From Calothrix sp. NIES-2100 (GTDB lineage: Bacteria > Cyanobacteriota > Cyanobacteriia > Cyanobacteriales > Nostocaceae), in NCBI RefSeq assembly GCF_002368195.1, contig NZ_AP018178.1, positions 2,624,791 to 2,688,790 on the forward strand: 64,000 bases of DNA, in the 5' to 3' direction. Below the pieces are notes generated by a model, which saw only the letters and a program-made list of their open reading frames with translations, was not told the origin of the DNA and made no database searches. A program made the translations under genes and the position numbers. The number at the start of each line of letters is the position of its first letter. Position 1 is the stretch's first letter. This document shows, one piece after another, positions 35,354 to 44,838 of the stretch.

Positions 35354-38300
35354 TTAATTATCGCAGAGATGGCGATCGCTCTGATTTACATTTGGGTTAT
35401 TTTGTAAGTAATCTTTGATACGTAAGCAGCCGCGTTGGCGTAGGTCGGTTAAGTCTAAATTCCATTGCTTTAAGCCAGTATCCTCACTTGCACTCATCAG
35501 TGTTTTCCCATCGGGACTGAAGCTGATGCTATTAATTTTACCAGGATGACCGAGTAGGGTTTTGAGTAAAGTGCGTAGTTTACCGCCGTAGGCATCGCGG
35601 ATATTCCACAGTTTAATTTTACCGTCTGCGCTGCCAGAAGCTAGTATTTGGCTATGGGGCAGAAAACTCAAGCTGGTGACACCGCTGGAATGTCCGGTGA
35701 GGGTGTTGATTAAAGTCCCGTCAGCGACGTTCCACAGTTTGATGGTATTGTCTAAACTAGCAGCGGCGAGGATGGTGTTATCGGGGCTGAATTTCACAGA
35801 TGCGATCGCTAGTCCATTTCCCTGTAAAGTTTTGACAAGGCTACCATCAATGCGCCAAAGTTTTACGGTGTTATCGTCACTACCAGAAGCCAGCATTTTC
35901 CCATCAGCACTAAAACTGACGCTGCGGATTTTATTTGTATGTCCTGTTAAAGTTTGGAGTAGTTTTTTATCTGCAAGTTGCCAAAGTTTTACCGTATTAT
36001 CGTCACTACCAGCAGCCAGCATTTTACCATCTGGGCTAAAATCAATGCTAGTTACTCGCTCTGTATGTCCTGTGAGGGTATGAAGTAGAGAACCATTTGC
36101 TATATTCCACAATTTAATCGTTTTATCCTCACTTCCAGCCGCGATAATTTTGTTATCTGGGCTGAAATCTAAGGCATAAATTATCTGTTTATTACCTGAG
36201 ATAGATTTGATAAATACTCCATCTCTGTGCCAAATTTTAATTATCCCATCCCACCCAGCCGCAGCAAACATCTGGTTATCTAGGCTGAAATTCACGCTAT
36301 AAAATTTACCTTTATCTAGGTTATTTAGTGGATTATTGACTTGCCAAAGTCTTACAGTTTTATCAGCACTAGCAGAAGCAATCATTTTACCATCTTGGCT
36401 AAAGCTAATACTATTAATTCTGCCACCATGTCCTTTTAAAGTTTGGTTGATTGTATATTCTATTGGGGATGTATCTTGATTATTCCAGATTTGCACAACT
36501 GCGTCATCATCAGCAGAAGCTAGCATTTTCCCATCTGGACTAAAGCTGATGCTGTTGATTTGATTTGTATGTCCTTCTAGAGTTTGTAAAATTTTGCCTT
36601 GACGATTCCACAAATTGACAGTTTTATCGCCACTGGCGGAAGCGATAATTTTCCCATCTGGGGTAAATTTCACACAGGTAACTCGTTCTTTATGTCCTGA
36701 CAGAGTTTGCAGCAACTTCCCATCTGTAGTTCGCCACAGCTTCACCACATTATCTTCACCACCCGAAGCAATAATTTGATTATCTGGGCTAAAGCTAACA
36801 GTATTCACCCAGCCATTATGAGCATTCCAGGTATTGATTATAGTGCCGTCAATCCGCCATAACTTTAGAGTTTTATCTCGGCTAGCAGAAACCAGCATTT
36901 TACCATCAGGACTAAAATCAATACTATTTACCCAATCAGTATGTCCAATAAAAGCTTTGATGAATTTGCCATCTATATTATATAGTTTGATAGATTTATC
37001 TGTACTGGCAGCAGCAATCAATTTATCATCTGGGCTGAAAGCTAGATATGTAAATCTATTTTGATTAGTGGTAATAGTATTGATTAACTTTCCATCTGCA
37101 CGCCAGATTTTAATTGTTCTGTCATCGCTAGCAGAGGCGAGAATTTTACCATCGTGGCTAAAACTCACAGCGTTAACTTCTTGACTGTGTGCTTCCAAGC
37201 GATTGATTTCTTGAGTTTGCGCTACAGCTTGCTGGAGAGTGGCGACGGTTGCTAATTGCATATCTTTATTTTGTGTAGATACTTGGTTAACTTCTCGCCC
37301 AGCTTTCACACTAGCAATTAAAGCTTCAAGTTGCTGATGGGATAATAATAATGCTGACGATGAAGCATTTAAAGCTGAAATTTCCCGTAACTGCGCCGCT
37401 TGTTTTTGGAAATAAGCGAAAACGCCAAAACCGCTAGCCGCAATACCCAAAACACTGATGACAACAATCGCCCTTTGCGCTTGGCGTAGACGCTTTTTTT
37501 GTTCAAATTGTTGGCGTTTTCTTTCTGCTAAACAAGCAGCAATAAAAAGTTGGACATCTTGGGATAATTCATCGGTATATTTAATATAGATTTCTTCCGC
37601 CTCAGCTAAACGGATACCTTGCAACAAAAAATCAGATTGCTCCTGATTATGTTTCCATAAAGCTGCGGCTTGTTCAATTTGACGCTGCGATCGCAATCTA
37701 CTCCGATTTTCTTCTAACCACCAGCGCAAAGTTGACCAATGACGTATCAGAATTTCATGGGCTACTTCTATTGTTACAGCTGATGCCGGCAGAGAGATAA
37801 TCTGATCGTTAGGACTGACACGGAGAACTTCTGACGCGGGGACGCGGAGAGATTTTAATGATAGATTACCCGAACTAGATATGACAGCATCGTTTTCATC
37901 CCCATGTCCCCGCGTCCCCGCATCTCCCCCACTCCCCTCATCATCCACATTCACCACCACCAACTTCGCAGCAGTTAATACTTGCAGAGTTCTTTCCACC
38001 AACGCAGCGGGATATTTTTGCACCACCAACTCTGATTTTAATACTCTGCGTCTGGTATCTTCTGTTCCTTCACCTAATTGGGTGAGAGAGAGAAAAATCC
38101 ACCTAGCACAATCTTGAGCTTGTTTATCTAAACTTTCGTAAACTGCTTGCGCCTTCCGTTCCAAAGCGCCTTTAATTCCACCCACCTGTTGCTGATAAGC
38201 TGCTAGAGTTAGTTCGCCCTCTTGGCGGAATTCCCACAACTGTTCTAGGACAAATTCTAACAGAGGTAAATCGCCAGCCGAGTGGTTTAACTCCTGTAGC

Positions 38301-40873
38301 AAAACTTCCACCAATTCCGACTCGACTTTTAAGCCGACTTGTTGGGCTGGATTAATCATGACACGACGGTAATCGCGATCGCTTAAATTCGGCGGAACCA
38401 ACACACTAGATTCTTGCAATAAACTCGCCAGTGCGGGAACTTCCAAGCAAGGAGCGATAAAATCAGCCCGCAAAGTAATGACTAATTTAAATTTATCAGA
38501 CGCATATTCTATTGCTCCCAGCAGCAAATCTAAAAACCGCTGTCTATCTTCACCAGGCGCAAGAGTAAACAACTCCTCAAACTGATCCACCACTAAAACT
38601 ACCACAGACTCAGGACGACTCCGCAACCAGTAAACAAAGCCTTCCACCCCCTGGTAGAGCATTCCCTCAAGGATGAGGTGGGGAGAGGGGGAAGACAAGG
38701 GAGAAATATTACTACCCTGTCCCCCTTGTCCTCCTTGTCCCCCTTCCCTTGTCCCCTTATCCCCTTGTCCCCTTCCCCCTCCCTCTCCCAATCGCTTCGC
38801 TAACTCTTCCAACGGACGCGCACCGGGACGCAAGCTTTTAATTAACCAAGAATCACTTCCAGCTAATTGTTTACCTGGACGTAATTGCGCAATTAATCCA
38901 GCTTGCACAACTGAAGATTTACCGCTACCAGAAGCACCAACTACAGCTAAGAAAGATTTATGTGCTATTTGACTAATTAAATGCTGGGTTAAAGATTCTC
39001 TCCCGAAAAAATATTGTGCATCATCTTCAGCAAAAGCCCTTAATCCTCGGTAAGGACAAATTCGTAAATCTAAAGCTGATTTTTTATGAATGCGTGCGCC
39101 AGTTGTGGCGGGGATAATTTCAATTACACCTTGAGTTCCTGATAACCAAAAATTCAGGGGTAAAAATGGGGTGCTTTGGGTTTGGGTAGACAGTTGCACT
39201 TGCAATTGGGTAATCCACCCAGCTACAGATAAACCAGCATTTTTATTCGCAGGTTTTAAAGTTGTAATTAGTGTTTGGGCAAATAACTCTGGATTATCTT
39301 TTGGGGAAGTTCCCGCGATAATACATTGTCCTTTCTCCGATTCCAACCGCAAATCATCAACCCAATCTTGCAGAGAAGAGACAGTAGTTGCAACTACCGG
39401 AAAATCTAAAATAATGATTTGTTGGGCAATTGGCGAACGGCGTAATTGTTGTCTTAACCAAGAACGACTCAGCCAAATATCATCTGATATTAATAATGCA
39501 GCTTCCCCAGTCGGAGTTTCTTCCAATCTTCCGCGTAGATATAACAATATTGTTGCGGCTTCCTGCAAAGGACGCTCTGACGCGGAGACTGAGGGACGCG
39601 GGGAATTATCAAGAGAAAATTCTGAGGTTTTTTGATAATTCTCTCTCAAATCAAAGGCTTGGTTAGGTAATGAACCATCATTATTATTAGCAAATATACG
39701 CTTTTCTCCCTCTCCCCGCGTCTCCCCATCACCGCGTCCCCGCGTCCCCGTGTCTCCCTCTCCTGCTACCTCATCTACTTTGCGATAAGCTAAACCTAAA
39801 CATTGTTGAATCGCAACACGAATATCTTTAGCAGTAGTTTCCCCCGGACGAGGCAAATATTCCAACTCAAAATTGCCAGTGTCAAGCAATATCTTACTCA
39901 AATCGAGAGTCGTCTGAGAACCACTAAATCCCTCAATTACCAGTGCTAATCTCAAAGAATTCGATTCGGCGATCGCCGGAATTGCACCAAGTACTAACTC
40001 CCCCACTCCTTCGACAATGCGCTTGGGCGTTTGTAAGGGATACTCGCTAAAAAGTTGGGTGTCTCCCTTGCCGCGTTTCTGCTGATTAATTAAGCGTAAT
40101 TGTTGATTAGTTTTATCTATATATTGTAACGTTTGATGATAAACATAGCGATAAAGTCCATCAGCAAAAATTACACCTTGGGCATCAGCCGCATCACCAT
40201 TTAAACCCCGTGTTAAATAATAAGTAAATACCCCATGCCCCAATTCGGGAAATTCCCAAGATTGTTGATTAACATCACAGGAAAGTAACGCATAAAACCC
40301 CTTACTTTTACCCGCATTGCGTTGCAAAACCTCAACTAATTGCGGAGTCGGATTCAGTAAAGTTTCTCCTACTCCCCTGAGAGTCATTCCCCCACTATGA
40401 CAAGCATCTAGCCAGACTAACTGATTTTGTGCCCCGCTTTTACTCAACTGTGCCAAAAGTTCTTTCACAGGTAAACCAGTCTGTTCTAAATTATCTTTAT
40501 GAGTATCTGCCAAACACAAAAATGCTTCTTGAGTATTTGGTTGTAAGATGCCATGACCAGAAAAATAAAATAAAACTGTGTCAATCGCTTGCACATCAGC
40601 GGCAATTTGCTGTAAACTTTCCCTAACAGTGGATAATAGTGGCAATTGCTGGGCAAAATCGTGATAGATTTTTACCTGTGTTTGGGGAAATTGTTCCTTT
40701 GTTGCAACAGCTAAAGCTTCAGCAAGAACCTGACAATCAACTGCGGAATAACGTAGAGAAGGAAGTTCCTCATCTTGATATTGATTCACACCCACCAGTA
40801 ACAACCACAATTTGGGGACAATTGTTTGTTTAGCTTGACTTGAGCGACTTGTAGATACAGCGCGTGGACACAT
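35354..40873 (-). CDS. Caspase - nSTAND NTPase - WD40 (14 repeats) protein
   Basis: 1839 residues. Residues 20-230 are a caspase-like (C14) peptidase domain with His107 in SGHG and Cys158 in DACHSGG, both catalytic residues present. A second alpha/beta region follows (about 290-600). The STAND ATPase begins YRGLRAFAEDDAQYFFGRE; its Walker A is GASGSGKSS (about 643-651) and its Walker B-like sequence is VVLVVDQFEELF. One membrane span lies near 1127-1150. Fourteen WD40 repeats fill 1223-1810, enough for two seven-blade propellers. Three low-complexity linkers (about 364-391, 694-729, 976-1011) are encoded by intergenic-type repeats. The WD40 part would sense a ligand, the NTPase oligomerise and the caspase cut targets. 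A metacaspase-like role in regulated cell death or defence is the family expectation. Confidence 0.93.
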   Translation of the reverse strand: MCPRAVSTSRSSQAKQTIVPKLWLLLVGVNQYQDEELPSLRYSAVDCQVLAEALAVATKEQFPQTQVKIYHDFAQQLPLLSTVRESLQQIAADVQAIDTVLFYFSGHGILQPNTQEAFLCLADTHKDNLEQTGLPVKELLAQLSKSGAQNQLVWLDACHSGGMTLRGVGETLLNPTPQLVEVLQRNAGKSKGFYALLSCDVNQQSWEFPELGHGVFTYYLTRGLNGDAADAQGVIFADGLYRYVYHQTLQYIDKTNQQLRLINQQKRGKGDTQLFSEYPLQTPKRIVEGVGELVLGAIPAIAESNSLRLALVIEGFSGSQTTLDLSKILLDTGNFELEYLPRPGETTAKDIRVAIQQCLGLAYRKVDEVAGEGDTGTRGRGDGETRGEGEKRIFANNNDGSLPNQAFDLRENYQKTSEFSLDNSPRPSVSASERPLQEAATILLYLRGRLEETPTGEAALLISDDIWLSRSWLRQQLRRSPIAQQIIILDFPVVATTVSSLQDWVDDLRLESEKGQCIIAGTSPKDNPELFAQTLITTLKPANKNAGLSVAGWITQLQVQLSTQTQSTPFLPLNFWLSGTQGVIEIIPATTGARIHKKSALDLRICPYRGLRAFAEDDAQYFFGRESLTQHLISQIAHKSFLAVVGASGSGKSSVVQAGLIAQLRPGKQLAGSDSWLIKSLRPGARPLEELAKRLGEGGGRGQGDKGTREGGQGGQGGQGSNISPLSSPSPHLILEGMLYQGVEGFVYWLRSRPESVVVLVVDQFEELFTLAPGEDRQRFLDLLLGAIEYASDKFKLVITLRADFIAPCLEVPALASLLQESSVLVPPNLSDRDYRRVMINPAQQVGLKVESELVEVLLQELNHSAGDLPLLEFVLEQLWEFRQEGELTLAAYQQQVGGIKGALERKAQAVYESLDKQAQDCARWIFLSLTQLGEGTEDTRRRVLKSELVVQKYPAALVERTLQVLTAAKLVVVNVDDEGSGGDAGTRGHGDENDAVISSSGNLSLKSLRVPASEVLRVSPNDQIISLPASAVTIEVAHEILIRHWSTLRWWLEENRSRLRSQRQIEQAAALWKHNQEQSDFLLQGIRLAEAEEIYIKYTDELSQDVQLFIAACLAERKRQQFEQKKRLRQAQRAIVVISVLGIAASGFGVFAYFQKQAAQLREISALNASSSALLLSHQQLEALIASVKAGREVNQVSTQNKDMQLATVATLQQAVAQTQEINRLEAHSQEVNAVSFSHDGKILASASDDRTIKIWRADGKLINTITTNQNRFTYLAFSPDDKLIAAASTDKSIKLYNIDGKFIKAFIGHTDWVNSIDFSPDGKMLVSASRDKTLKLWRIDGTIINTWNAHNGWVNTVSFSPDNQIIASGGEDNVVKLWRTTDGKLLQTLSGHKERVTCVKFTPDGKIIASASGDKTVNLWNRQGKILQTLEGHTNQINSISFSPDGKMLASADDDAVVQIWNNQDTSPIEYTINQTLKGHGGRINSISFSQDGKMIASASADKTVRLWQVNNPLNNLDKGKFYSVNFSLDNQMFAAAGWDGIIKIWHRDGVFIKSISGNKQIIYALDFSPDNKIIAAGSEDKTIKLWNIANGSLLHTLTGHTERVTSIDFSPDGKMLAAGSDDNTVKLWQLADKKLLQTLTGHTNKIRSVSFSADGKMLASGSDDNTVKLWRIDGSLVKTLQGNGLAIASVKFSPDNTILAAASLDNTIKLWNVADGTLINTLTGHSSGVTSLSFLPHSQILASGSADGKIKLWNIRDAYGGKLRTLLKTLLGHPGKINSISFSPDGKTLMSASEDTGLKQWNLDLTDLRQRGCLRIKDYLQNNPNVNQSDRHLCDN

Positions 40874-40880
40874 AAGTTAA

Positions 40881-40983
40881 TGGGCATTGGGCATTGGGCA
40901 TTGGGCATTGGGCAACAGTCTGTAGGGGCGGGTTTATTTAGATCATTGCTGATCCACGAGGATATCTGTGAACCCGCCCGTAC
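40881..40983. repeat. Tandem TGGGCAT heptamers plus 62-bp hairpin repeat
   Basis: Units of TGGGCAT run at 40881-40914. They are followed by a GTAGGGGCGGGTTTA...AACCCGCCCGTAC hairpin at 40922-40983, the third 62-bp member of that family. Both lie in the leader of the caspase-STAND gene. Confidence 0.85.
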
Positions 40984-41079
40984 AATAGTCAACCATCAAC
41001 CATCAACAGTCATATATTCGTCCATGATTTCACTATAGGTTGAGTGCGATCGCTTTATGCAAGATTTTGAATAACTACT

Positions 41080-42054
41080 ATGTCTGTACCTCAAGTCTTT
41101 ATCACACGCCGCTTACCTGCTAGTTTAGAACAACTACAGGCGATTGCACATGTAGAAATTTGGCCGGAACGTCAACCACCACCTTATGATGTTCTCCTAG
41201 CAAAAGCCCAGGCGGTAGATGGATTATTATGTCTGTTAACTGACAAAATTGACCGGCAATTAATCACAACCTCTTCACTCAAAGTCATTAGTCAGATGGC
41301 GGTAGGTTACGATAACATCGATATCGCCGCAGCTACAGCCCAAAAAATTCCCGTAGGAAATACTCCAGGTGTCTTGACAAATGCTACCGCAGATTTAACC
41401 TGGGCGTTACTCATGTCCGCAGCTAGGCGAGTTGTGGAAGCAGATAAATTCACTCGCGCGGGTTTGTGGAAAACTTGGGAACCAGATTTATTATTAGGAC
41501 CAGATGTAGCAGGTGCTACTTTAGGTATTATCGGCTTCGGGCGCATTGGACAAGCGGTTGCTCGTCGCGCCCAAGGTTTTGAGATGAAAATTTTGTATAC
41601 AAGTAGACAAAGATGTCAGCCGGAGGTAGAAGAATCACTGAAGGCAGAGTTTGTCAGCTTAGAAACTTTACTCCAAGAATCCGACTTTATCACCATTCAT
41701 ACACCAGGCGCTGAGGATACATATCATCTGTTGAGCGATCGCCAATTTGCCTTAATGAAACCCTCAGCTATCTTAATTAACACAGCCAGAGGCACGATTA
41801 TCGACCAAAATGCATTATATCGCGCACTGTCGCAAAAACAAATAGCCGCAGCAGCTGTGGATGTCACAGAAATCGAACCCCTATCAATGGATAGCCCGTT
41901 ACTGAGTTTAGATAACTTAATTATTACACCACACATCGGTAGTGCCAGTAGGCAAACACGGGCAAAAATGGCAGCAATTGCGATCGCAAATCTCATCGCT
42001 GGATTAACAGGCGATCGCCTTCCTCATTGCGTGAATCCAGAAGTTTACAGTTAA
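41080..42054 (+). CDS. D-isomer 2-hydroxyacid dehydrogenase (glyoxylate/hydroxypyruvate reductase type)
   Basis: 324 residues. The NAD(P)-binding Rossmann motif GIIGFGRIGQAVARRA lies near 149-164. Catalytic residues are in their usual places: Arg in NTARGTI (about 235), Glu in VTEIEPL (about 265) and His in TPHIGSAS (about 287). The N-terminal substrate domain contains QMAVGYDNID. The protein should reduce glyoxylate, hydroxypyruvate or a related 2-oxoacid, perhaps in photorespiratory metabolism. It is a single gene, transcribed away from the caspase gene. Confidence 0.92.
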   Translation: MSVPQVFITRRLPASLEQLQAIAHVEIWPERQPPPYDVLLAKAQAVDGLLCLLTDKIDRQLITTSSLKVISQMAVGYDNIDIAAATAQKIPVGNTPGVLTNATADLTWALLMSAARRVVEADKFTRAGLWKTWEPDLLLGPDVAGATLGIIGFGRIGQAVARRAQGFEMKILYTSRQRCQPEVEESLKAEFVSLETLLQESDFITIHTPGAEDTYHLLSDRQFALMKPSAILINTARGTIIDQNALYRALSQKQIAAAAVDVTEIEPLSMDSPLLSLDNLIITPHIGSASRQTRAKMAAIAIANLIAGLTGDRLPHCVNPEVYS

Positions 42055-42079
42055 CAGCAAAGCGATCGCTCTCAGCGTT

Positions 42080-42299
42080 ATTTCAATCCCCGCAAGGGGA
42101 TATTTGCTGACAATTCAGTTTTGCTCACGAGTTTCCATCCCCTTTGGGGGCGAGGTCAGTGGAAAGCTGACGAAATATGTTAGCCCTAAAAGTCTCGTCG
42201 CCATGTTTTCATCCCCTTTCGGGGCAAGGTAGGAAAGCCAAAAAAGCTAATGTACCAGTAAGTACATCAATGTTTCCATCCCCTTTCGGGGCATGACAC
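42080..42299 (+). CRISPR. Small degenerate CRISPR relic (3-4 diverged repeats)
   Basis: Repeats start at 42131 (GTTTCCATCCCCTTTGGGGG...GGAAAG, 36 nt), 42205 (33 nt, ...CAAGGTAGGAAAG) and 42272 (truncated). A more distant unit lies at 42080 (ATTTCAATCCCCGCAAGGGG). Each has a CCCC..GGGG hairpin. Start-to-start distances of 51, 74 and 67 fit ~35-nt repeats and 30-40-nt spacers. The repeat differs from the main array at 51465. No cas genes are nearby. Confidence 0.6.
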
Positions 42300-42440
42300 A
42301 GCGTATCTTTAATATATAAATATATAATTTTTCAGCTTTTAAAGTCAAATTTGTGACTTATTTGTTACAAATAACGAGTAATTCCTGAGAAATTTCCGCC
42401 AAAGTGCGATCGCTTGTAAGTGTAGAGCATAACTGACGCA

Positions 42441-42549
42441 ATTCTTCGGGCTTTTTCACCTCCGGGTGCGGCTAATCGCACAAAAGCTTACCTTTGTGGG
42501 CTACCGGTTCCTGCGGGCGTTTTTTCGGGTAAGCGAGAGAACTTTTTTC
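42441..42549 (+). other. Possible structured RNA downstream of the CRISPR relic
   Basis: Within the gene-free 42300-42793 stretch, GTGCG-GCTAAT-CGCAC (42466-42481) forms a hairpin. A larger one pairs GCTTACC (42486-42492) with GGGTAAGC (42527-42534) around a GC-rich interior, and ACTTTTTT follows at 42541. The base composition is unlike the AT-rich surroundings. It could be a small RNA with a terminator or a repeat relic; strand and function are unknown. No gene is seen in the rest of the gap. Confidence 0.3.
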
Positions 42550-42793
42550 ATCACAATTGAGTCAACAAACCTACCATTCGCCAACAGCATCCTGAGAAAA
42601 AATCAAAAATCTACCATTAGTATGATGTAAAAAAAAATTGTAACTTTTGATTGTATAAGTGATAACAAATAGTTAAAATAGACTCTGATTAACTACTCAC
42701 CTGCCTAAAAAGAGTCAGCAAATTCATCTGTAAGATAAAAATTCAGTGGCTTTAACATTTAAATGCCGATAATTAGTATTCAGGAGAATTACC

Positions 42794-42991
42794 ATGATGA
42801 GTACAGTAAACTCGGTACAACTAAATAAAAGCTTGAACGAACTTAATTATCCAATTAGCAAAAAAGACTTAATTAAGAACGCAGAAGAGAAAGGTTTCGA
42901 CGAGAAAGTGCTGCGGGTGTTGAAAAAGATACCTTATCAAGATTATGAAACCTCCATAGATATCAGCGAAGCGATCGCAAAACTCAAATAG
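42794..42991 (+). CDS. DUF2795-like small protein
   Basis: 65 residues. AGGAG lies seven bases before ATG-ATG (42794/42797). The sequence (NSVQLNKSLNELNYPISKKDLIKNA..., VLRVLKKIPYQDYETSIDI) fits the DUF2795 family: small all-helical proteins of unknown function, often in high copy in cyanobacteria. It is a monocistronic gene with its own terminator 20 bp downstream. Confidence 0.82.
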   Translation: MMSTVNSVQLNKSLNELNYPISKKDLIKNAEEKGFDEKVLRVLKKIPYQDYETSIDISEAIAKLK

Positions 42992-43010
42992 AAAATCAAT
43001 TCCCACATTT

Positions 43011-43042
43011 CAACCGCCCCCAAACAATCGAGGGCGGTTTTG
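43011..43042 (+). terminator. Rho-independent terminator after the DUF2795 gene
   Basis: Stem AACCGCCC (43012-43019) / GGGCGGTT (43032-43039) followed by TTGT. It may also serve the convergent gene at 43087. Confidence 0.8.
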
Positions 43043-43086
43043 TACTTTATATTAATTAGTGAATTTACAACTTATGCACAATGGCT

Positions 43087-43287
43087 TTATTTGAGCAGCC
43101 TTGTTACCCTAACATCATATTCAGTGCCATGTGGATGCTCGTTTTTAGCTTTCTGGAATGCCATACCATCAGCTTTTTCTTTTGAAGGAGCATCAATTTC
43201 GTATCTTGTCGTTCCGCGTTGATAAGTATTATCCGTTTTATCGGCAAATTCCTTAATATCTACCAAAACCTCGTATGTATGAACCAT
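43087..43287 (-). CDS. Small conserved-looking hypothetical protein
   Basis: 66 residues. A strong GGAGG lies seven bases before the ATG (43287). The sequence is beta-strand / helix-like: YEVLVDIKEFADKTDNTYQRG, then ADGMAFQKAKNEHPHGTEYDV. It is soluble and charged, with no recognised family. It is convergent with the DUF2795 gene. The good RBS and codon pattern support a real gene. Confidence 0.65.
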   Translation of the reverse strand: MVHTYEVLVDIKEFADKTDNTYQRGTTRYEIDAPSKEKADGMAFQKAKNEHPHGTEYDVRVTRLLK

Positions 43288-43617
43288 TTTGGAGCCTCCA
43301 TATGTGCAATCTGCACGCTAATTGAGGAATACCTTCAGTATACGGGCACACAAAGGTAGCAGTTCTCAAACTAATACAATTCTTTATCGAACTTGAATAA
43401 AGTACTCACTCAATTAAAGGAATAGTTACAAAATAGATTATGCAGTTTATTTCTCAATCTTTTGACATATTTATCAACTTTTCGATAATGATATGCCCCG
43501 CAAGGCTTAATTTTTCTTTATAACCAGAGAAAGAGGTAAACAAAGCTACAAATGTGGAAATTTAAGTATATGAGATGAAATTTTTTTTCACATCTTGGCA
43601 AGGCTACCTAATATTCC
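43288..43617. other. Intergenic region, divergent promoters
   Basis: 330 bp with no gene. It is AT-rich before the gene at 43618 and contains no clear operator. Confidence 0.5.
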
Positions 43618-44718
43618 ATGCAAAACAATCTGGTTATGTTCCCCAACCTGAAAGGTACAGGGAATACTACACAAATAGCCCAAAAAACAGCTACCAAGTA
43701 TAAGAATGCTGAACAGCAATTTATAGAGCTGCTAGCTACAGAAAATTTAGATAATCAACTGGAAGAAGACGCTAGCAAAGTCTGGGACTTTGAACAGACC
43801 TTATCAACAGCAATAATTGCTGCTTATGGAAACGGCTGTGGTGATAAACAGGCTCATCGATTTCTGCAAAGAATACTGTACCGAATTAATCGGCTAAAGT
43901 TTTTTTGGTATGACGATTTGCGGCACTATGAAAATGAGCGATCGCTTTATTTGTTATCATGTCGTAACAAAATTGAAGCGGCTTGGCAAGAGTGGGAACT
44001 ATCACAAATCGATGTCTCAGCATTGCAACAATTAGATGTGAAACAAGCACTGATTGAACGCGCCACTGTCGATGTCGATCCGCCTTTATCACCGGATAGT
44101 CGCTACATTCGTGAAGAAATGAGTGAAGCAGGTTACCGTCACTTACTAGCCATTGGTTCCTTTGATGGCTTAGTAGAAGGTAGTCGGATGACCTCTATTT
44201 TAGGCGGTGCGGCGAATGAAGTGCAGTGTACCCTAGTCCGAGTATTTTTAGAAGAATACGGCAACGGTCGCTTATCTCGCAAGCATTCAACATTTTTTGC
44301 CCAAATGCTAGCTGAGTTTGGGATGAATACCCAACCAGAAGCATATTTTGATTTAGTACCTTGGGAAGTTTTAGCTTGTGATAACCATAACTTCTTAACC
44401 ACAGAGCGTAAACGCTATTTTCTCCGTTACAGTGGTGCATTAACCTATTTTGAAGTAGCTGGCCCCGCAGCATACAGAAATTATCTCACAGCAGCGCAAC
44501 GACTGGGACTGTCAGCGGCGGCGATGGGTTATTGGGAATTGCACATCAAAGAAGACGAACGCCACGGTCGTTGGATGTTGGATGATGTGGCTTTAGCTTT
44601 AGCCGAACAGTACCCCAATGAGGCGTGGGAATTGGTACTGGGGTATGACCAAGAAAAACTCATGGGCGATCGCGCTGCGCAAGCTGTAGTTCGTTCAATA
44701 CGCGAACAAGAAAAATAG
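43618..44718 (+). CDS. Iron-containing redox enzyme, haem-oxygenase-like fold
   Basis: 366 residues, mostly helical. The C-terminal two thirds resemble the Haem_oxygenas_2 / iron-containing redox enzyme family: SEAGYRHLLAIGSFDGLVEGSRM, EYGNGRLSRKHSTFFAQML, and a late EDERHGRWMLDDVAL helix with candidate metal ligands (Glu/His). Such HDO-fold enzymes perform oxidative chemistry in small-molecule pathways. It starts a group with a methyltransferase (44839) and a GCS2-like ligase (45752, opposite strand), hinting at a modified amino acid or peptide product (inference). No RBS is obvious. Confidence 0.7.
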   Translation: MQNNLVMFPNLKGTGNTTQIAQKTATKYKNAEQQFIELLATENLDNQLEEDASKVWDFEQTLSTAIIAAYGNGCGDKQAHRFLQRILYRINRLKFFWYDDLRHYENERSLYLLSCRNKIEAAWQEWELSQIDVSALQQLDVKQALIERATVDVDPPLSPDSRYIREEMSEAGYRHLLAIGSFDGLVEGSRMTSILGGAANEVQCTLVRVFLEEYGNGRLSRKHSTFFAQMLAEFGMNTQPEAYFDLVPWEVLACDNHNFLTTERKRYFLRYSGALTYFEVAGPAAYRNYLTAAQRLGLSAAAMGYWELHIKEDERHGRWMLDDVALALAEQYPNEAWELVLGYDQEKLMGDRAAQAVVRSIREQEK

Positions 44719-44838
44719 CTAGTAGGATTCCCAATCTTCAACAGACAAGGCTTTCTTTAGTGATGATGCGATCGCTAAAGAAGCGGTTCTTGCTGCCTAA
44801 ATCTAATTGATTCTACATTAAATTTAAATTGAGGTCAC

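Noticed and set aside
38673..39666. Plus-strand ORFs opposite the caspase-STAND gene
   Set aside because: Created by low-complexity linkers; the minus-strand domains are unambiguous.
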